From NCBI GenBank assembly GCA_900772235.1, contig CAAGQX010000031.1, forward strand, positions 1-5,539: a stretch of 5,539 nt of DNA, in the 5' to 3' direction. A model generated the notes under the pieces. It ran no database searches. It saw nothing but the letters and a program-made list of their open reading frames with translations, and was not told where the DNA came from. The DNA comes from Clostridia bacterium (GTDB lineage Bacteria; Bacillota; Clostridia; TANB77; CAG-508). A program made the translations under genes and the position numbers. Shown in pieces: positions 5,528 to 5,539 of this stretch (position 1 is the first letter of the stretch; every line of letters starts with the position of its first letter).

Positions 5528-5539
5528 CAATCCGCCCAA

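Overview
This window looks like a chromosomal piece of a very AT-rich, Gram-positive (Firmicutes, probably Clostridia-type) bacterium. The signs are low GC in the long genes, strong AGGAGG-type ribosome binding sites, sigma-A-like promoters with TGN-extended -10 boxes, and an envelope gene set (LCP ligase, CvpA-family protein, S11 D,D-carboxypeptidase, SLBB plus HhH ComEA) typical of that group. I cannot name the genus. No phage, transposase or CRISPR array is visible.

Left part (1-631). A small, self-contained transcription unit with promoter, strong SD, 31-codon ORF and terminator lies at 104-298. The ORF is 50% GC, far above its surroundings. It converges on a tRNA-Arg(UCU) gene on the minus strand (338-414), and the two terminators stand only a few bases apart. 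Next comes an AT-rich spacer with the tRNA promoter, a perfect 16-bp AT palindrome (507-544) and the promoter of the next gene.

Middle part (632-3503). Three plus-strand envelope genes follow: a membrane-anchored DUF5711-like protein, a CvpA-family membrane protein 12 bases behind it, and an LCP (LytR-CpsA-Psr) ligase with its own promoter. A strong bidirectional hairpin terminator ends this run and also ends the opposing carboxypeptidase gene.

Right part (3502-5539). A minus-strand S11 D-alanyl-D-alanine carboxypeptidase has intact catalytic motifs. Its reading frame is broken near the C-terminus, so the membrane anchor is encoded in the neighbouring frame (3502-3669). Divergent from it is comEA, the anchored DNA receptor for natural transformation. 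The window ends in an intergenic stretch with short direct and inverted repeats, including a GC-rich palindrome that looks like an interspersed repeat unit.

Together the middle and right parts read as a cell-envelope neighbourhood: polymer attachment to peptidoglycan, peptide trimming, and DNA uptake through the wall. The points most worth following up are the frameshift in the carboxypeptidase and the compact small-ORF transcription unit.
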